Of a DNA stretch of 64,000 nucleotides, positions 62,461-64,000 are shown piece after piece. The position numbers and the translations under genes are program-made. The notes under the pieces are model-generated. The model made no database searches. It had not been told where the DNA came from and was given only the letters and a program-made list of their open reading frames with translations. Origin of the DNA: Postechiella sp039985655 (GTDB taxonomy: Bacteria; Bacteroidota; Bacteroidia; Flavobacteriales; Flavobacteriaceae); NCBI GenBank assembly GCA_039985655.1, contig JBDWSF010000018.1:1-64000 (forward strand), in the 5' to 3' direction. The first letter of the stretch is position 1, and every line of letters begins with the position of its first letter.

Positions 62461-63687
62461 ATGAAAAAGGAATATGCAAAAATGGACTTAGGTGCGTTAC
62501 AGCGCGCGAACAAGAAAGTGGTCTTAAAGCTAATAAAACATAATGATCAAATTAGTCGTTCGGCTCTAACTAAGGAGTCAGGATTAACCCCTCCAACCAT
62601 TACAAGAATAGTAGATGAGTTGATTTATGTTGATGGCTTGGTAGAGAGTCTTGGTGTTGGCGATTCTAGTGGGGGAAGGCCACCAGTAATTGTTAAATTC
62701 AAAAATGAAAAAAATTATATAATAGGAATAGACTTAGGCGGTACTTATATTAGAGGTTGTATGGTAGATTTAAATGCAAATTTTATTTCTGAAATACAAG
62801 TTCCAACAGAATTAGATAAGGGTTTTACTTCTATAGTTGATAAAGTTATTAAATTAATACATAAACTTCAAAAACGAAAAGAAGTAGATGCAAAAATATG
62901 GGGAGTAGGAATTGGTGTGTCTGGTTTAGTAAATAGTGAAACTGGAGTTATAGAATCGTCACCAGACTTCGTGTGGTCAAGTATTGATCTAAGAAAGGAA
63001 TTGGAAAAACATTTAGATTTACCTTTTTTTTATGATAATTGCTCTCGTTTAATGGCCTTGGGAGAATTGAAAATGGGTATAAGAGAGAACCAAAAAAATT
63101 TTGTGGTCATGAATATTGGTTATAGAGTGGGGTCAGGCATAGTCGTAGAAGGTAATCTTTTGAAAGGCTTTTTGGGCTTTGCAGGAGAATTTGGTCATAT
63201 TTCTGTGGATACTGATAGTTCAGTTCAATGTAAGTGTGGTATGTATGGTTGTTTAGAAGCTTTAGCATCGGGTCATAGAATAGCTAATTTGGGAAAACAA
63301 GCATTGGCAAGTAACAATTCAGAATTACTTAAAGAACTTAGTATGGGTAATGAAAACTTCATTACTGCAGAGTTGGTTGCAAATGCTGCAAAGAAAGGAG
63401 ATGCAGTCTCTATTGGGATATATGACGAAGTGGCGGAATATTTGTGCAAGGGAATAGGAGCTATAGCTAATTTGTTAAATCCAGAAACCATATATATAGG
63501 TGGAGGTGTTTCTTTAAATGAGAATTTGTTGTTTAATTTAATAGAAAAGAAAAAAGATAAATATTTATTACCAGTAAATAATAAAATAAAAATTCTCCCT
63601 TGTACACATGGAGATCAAGCTACATCAATTGGTGCGGTTTCTTTGGTTTTAGAGAAGATTTTAGCCTTGGAATTGTCTAGAAGTTAA
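62461..63687 (+). CDS. ROK-family transcriptional regulator
   Basis: The 408-residue protein has an N-terminal winged helix-turn-helix (ISRSALTKESGLTPPTITRIVDEL, about 31-55). A ROK sugar-kinase-like domain follows with the ATP-type motif IGIDLGGTYIRGC, and GEFGHISVDTD precedes the zinc motif CKCGMYGCLEA. ROK repressors such as NagC and Mlc sense a sugar or sugar phosphate; this one probably controls the surrounding glycan genes. It lies 260 bp downstream of the GH3 gene and 112 bp upstream of the next sulfatase gene. Confidence 0.93.
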   Translation: MKKEYAKMDLGALQRANKKVVLKLIKHNDQISRSALTKESGLTPPTITRIVDELIYVDGLVESLGVGDSSGGRPPVIVKFKNEKNYIIGIDLGGTYIRGCMVDLNANFISEIQVPTELDKGFTSIVDKVIKLIHKLQKRKEVDAKIWGVGIGVSGLVNSETGVIESSPDFVWSSIDLRKELEKHLDLPFFYDNCSRLMALGELKMGIRENQKNFVVMNIGYRVGSGIVVEGNLLKGFLGFAGEFGHISVDTDSSVQCKCGMYGCLEALASGHRIANLGKQALASNNSELLKELSMGNENFITAELVANAAKKGDAVSIGIYDEVAEYLCKGIGAIANLLNPETIYIGGGVSLNENLLFNLIEKKKDKYLLPVNNKIKILPCTHGDQATSIGAVSLVLEKILALELSRS

Positions 63688-63798
63688 GAACGTATTTTAG
63701 CAAAAGGCTTCTGATAAATCTTTAAAAGAATGATGTATACAAATGGTTGTATTCTATGCTTATTAAAACAAATTAAGATTAAGTAATTTATAAAATCG

Positions 63799-64000
63799 AT
63801 GAAAAAATTAGTAATTGTTGTGCCAGTTTTATTTCTATTAGCGGGTTTATATGGATGTAAAAATAAAAAAGAGGAAACAACTGAAAATGTAAAACAACCC
63901 AATATAATCTTTGTGTTAACTGACGATCAACGATGGGACGCTTTAGGCTATGCAGGGAATTCTATTATAAAAACACCCAATATGGATGCGTTAGCAAGTT
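63799..64000 (+). CDS. sulfatase, N-terminal part only (cut by window edge)
   Basis: From the ATG at 63799 the frame is open to the window end (67 codons). It encodes a lipoprotein signal (LLAGLYGC), a charged linker, and the sulfatase opening NIIFVLTDDQRWDALGYAGN with metal-binding Asp-Asp, then TPNMDALA. The formylglycine Cys should lie just beyond the window. It is the third sulfatase in view. Confidence 0.88.
   Translation, partial: MKKLVIVVPVLFLLAGLYGCKNKKEETTENVKQPNIIFVLTDDQRWDALGYAGNSIIKTPNMDALAS

Overview
This window comes from a member of the Bacteroidota, most likely a marine Flavobacteriaceae. The DNA is visibly AT-rich. Several secreted proteins end in type IX secretion (T9SS) sorting tails, recognisable promoters follow the Bacteroidota -7 pattern TAnnTTTG, there are FecI/FecR/TonB-receptor trios and TPR histidine kinases, and sulfatases and glycosidases typical of algal-polymer degraders cluster at the right end. 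No rRNA, tRNA or CRISPR array was found.

Layout. 1-6 kb: mnmE, a decayed IS1595-type insertion sequence, an unknown secreted protein and a BspA-type leucine-rich-repeat surface protein with a 1,002-bp internal duplication. 6.2-9.5 kb: a LytS/LytTR two-component pair and the remains of a Fic gene. 9.5-13.6 kb: an ECF sigma / FecR / TonB-receptor trio. 13.8-15.2 kb: a T9SS leucine-rich protein. 15.3-30.6 kb: three tandem paralogous TPR histidine kinases and one NarL-type response regulator, then a degenerate receiver protein, a 2,008-residue adhesin-like protein and a T9SS-anchored partner. 31.3-51.3 kb: a catabolic cluster built around homogentisate dioxygenase, fumarylacetoacetase and a 3-oxoacid CoA-transferase, with a flavin monooxygenase, TonB receptor, aldehyde dehydrogenase, MFS transporter, two aminotransferases and a sulfatase; an AraC regulator follows on the opposite strand. 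52.5-64 kb: a sulfated-glycan locus (three sulfatases counting one cut by the window edge and the one at 49.6 kb, a GH43/117-like enzyme, two GHL15-like proteins, a Gfo/Idh/MocA oxidoreductase, a GH3 enzyme and a ROK regulator), without susC/susD in view.

Two regulatory patterns were read directly from the DNA. (1) Four intergenic regions (15.3, 22.2, 23.0 and 30.35 kb) each hold two 16-bp imperfect dyads exactly 21 bp apart, followed after exactly 23 bp by a -7-like element. They precede the kinase operon, the degenerate receiver gene, the giant adhesin gene and an apparently non-coding transcript. This is best explained as the autoregulated regulon of the NarL-type regulator at 21.5 kb. Transcripts of this region end in paired hairpins, and two loci look like collapsed or RNA-only versions of the same cassette. 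(2) A 39-bp motif occurs 59 bp upstream of the -7 elements of both the homogentisate operon and the TonB receptor gene, so intake and catabolism appear to be co-regulated.

All functional calls rest on recognising families and motifs by eye; no database search, structure prediction or expression data were available.
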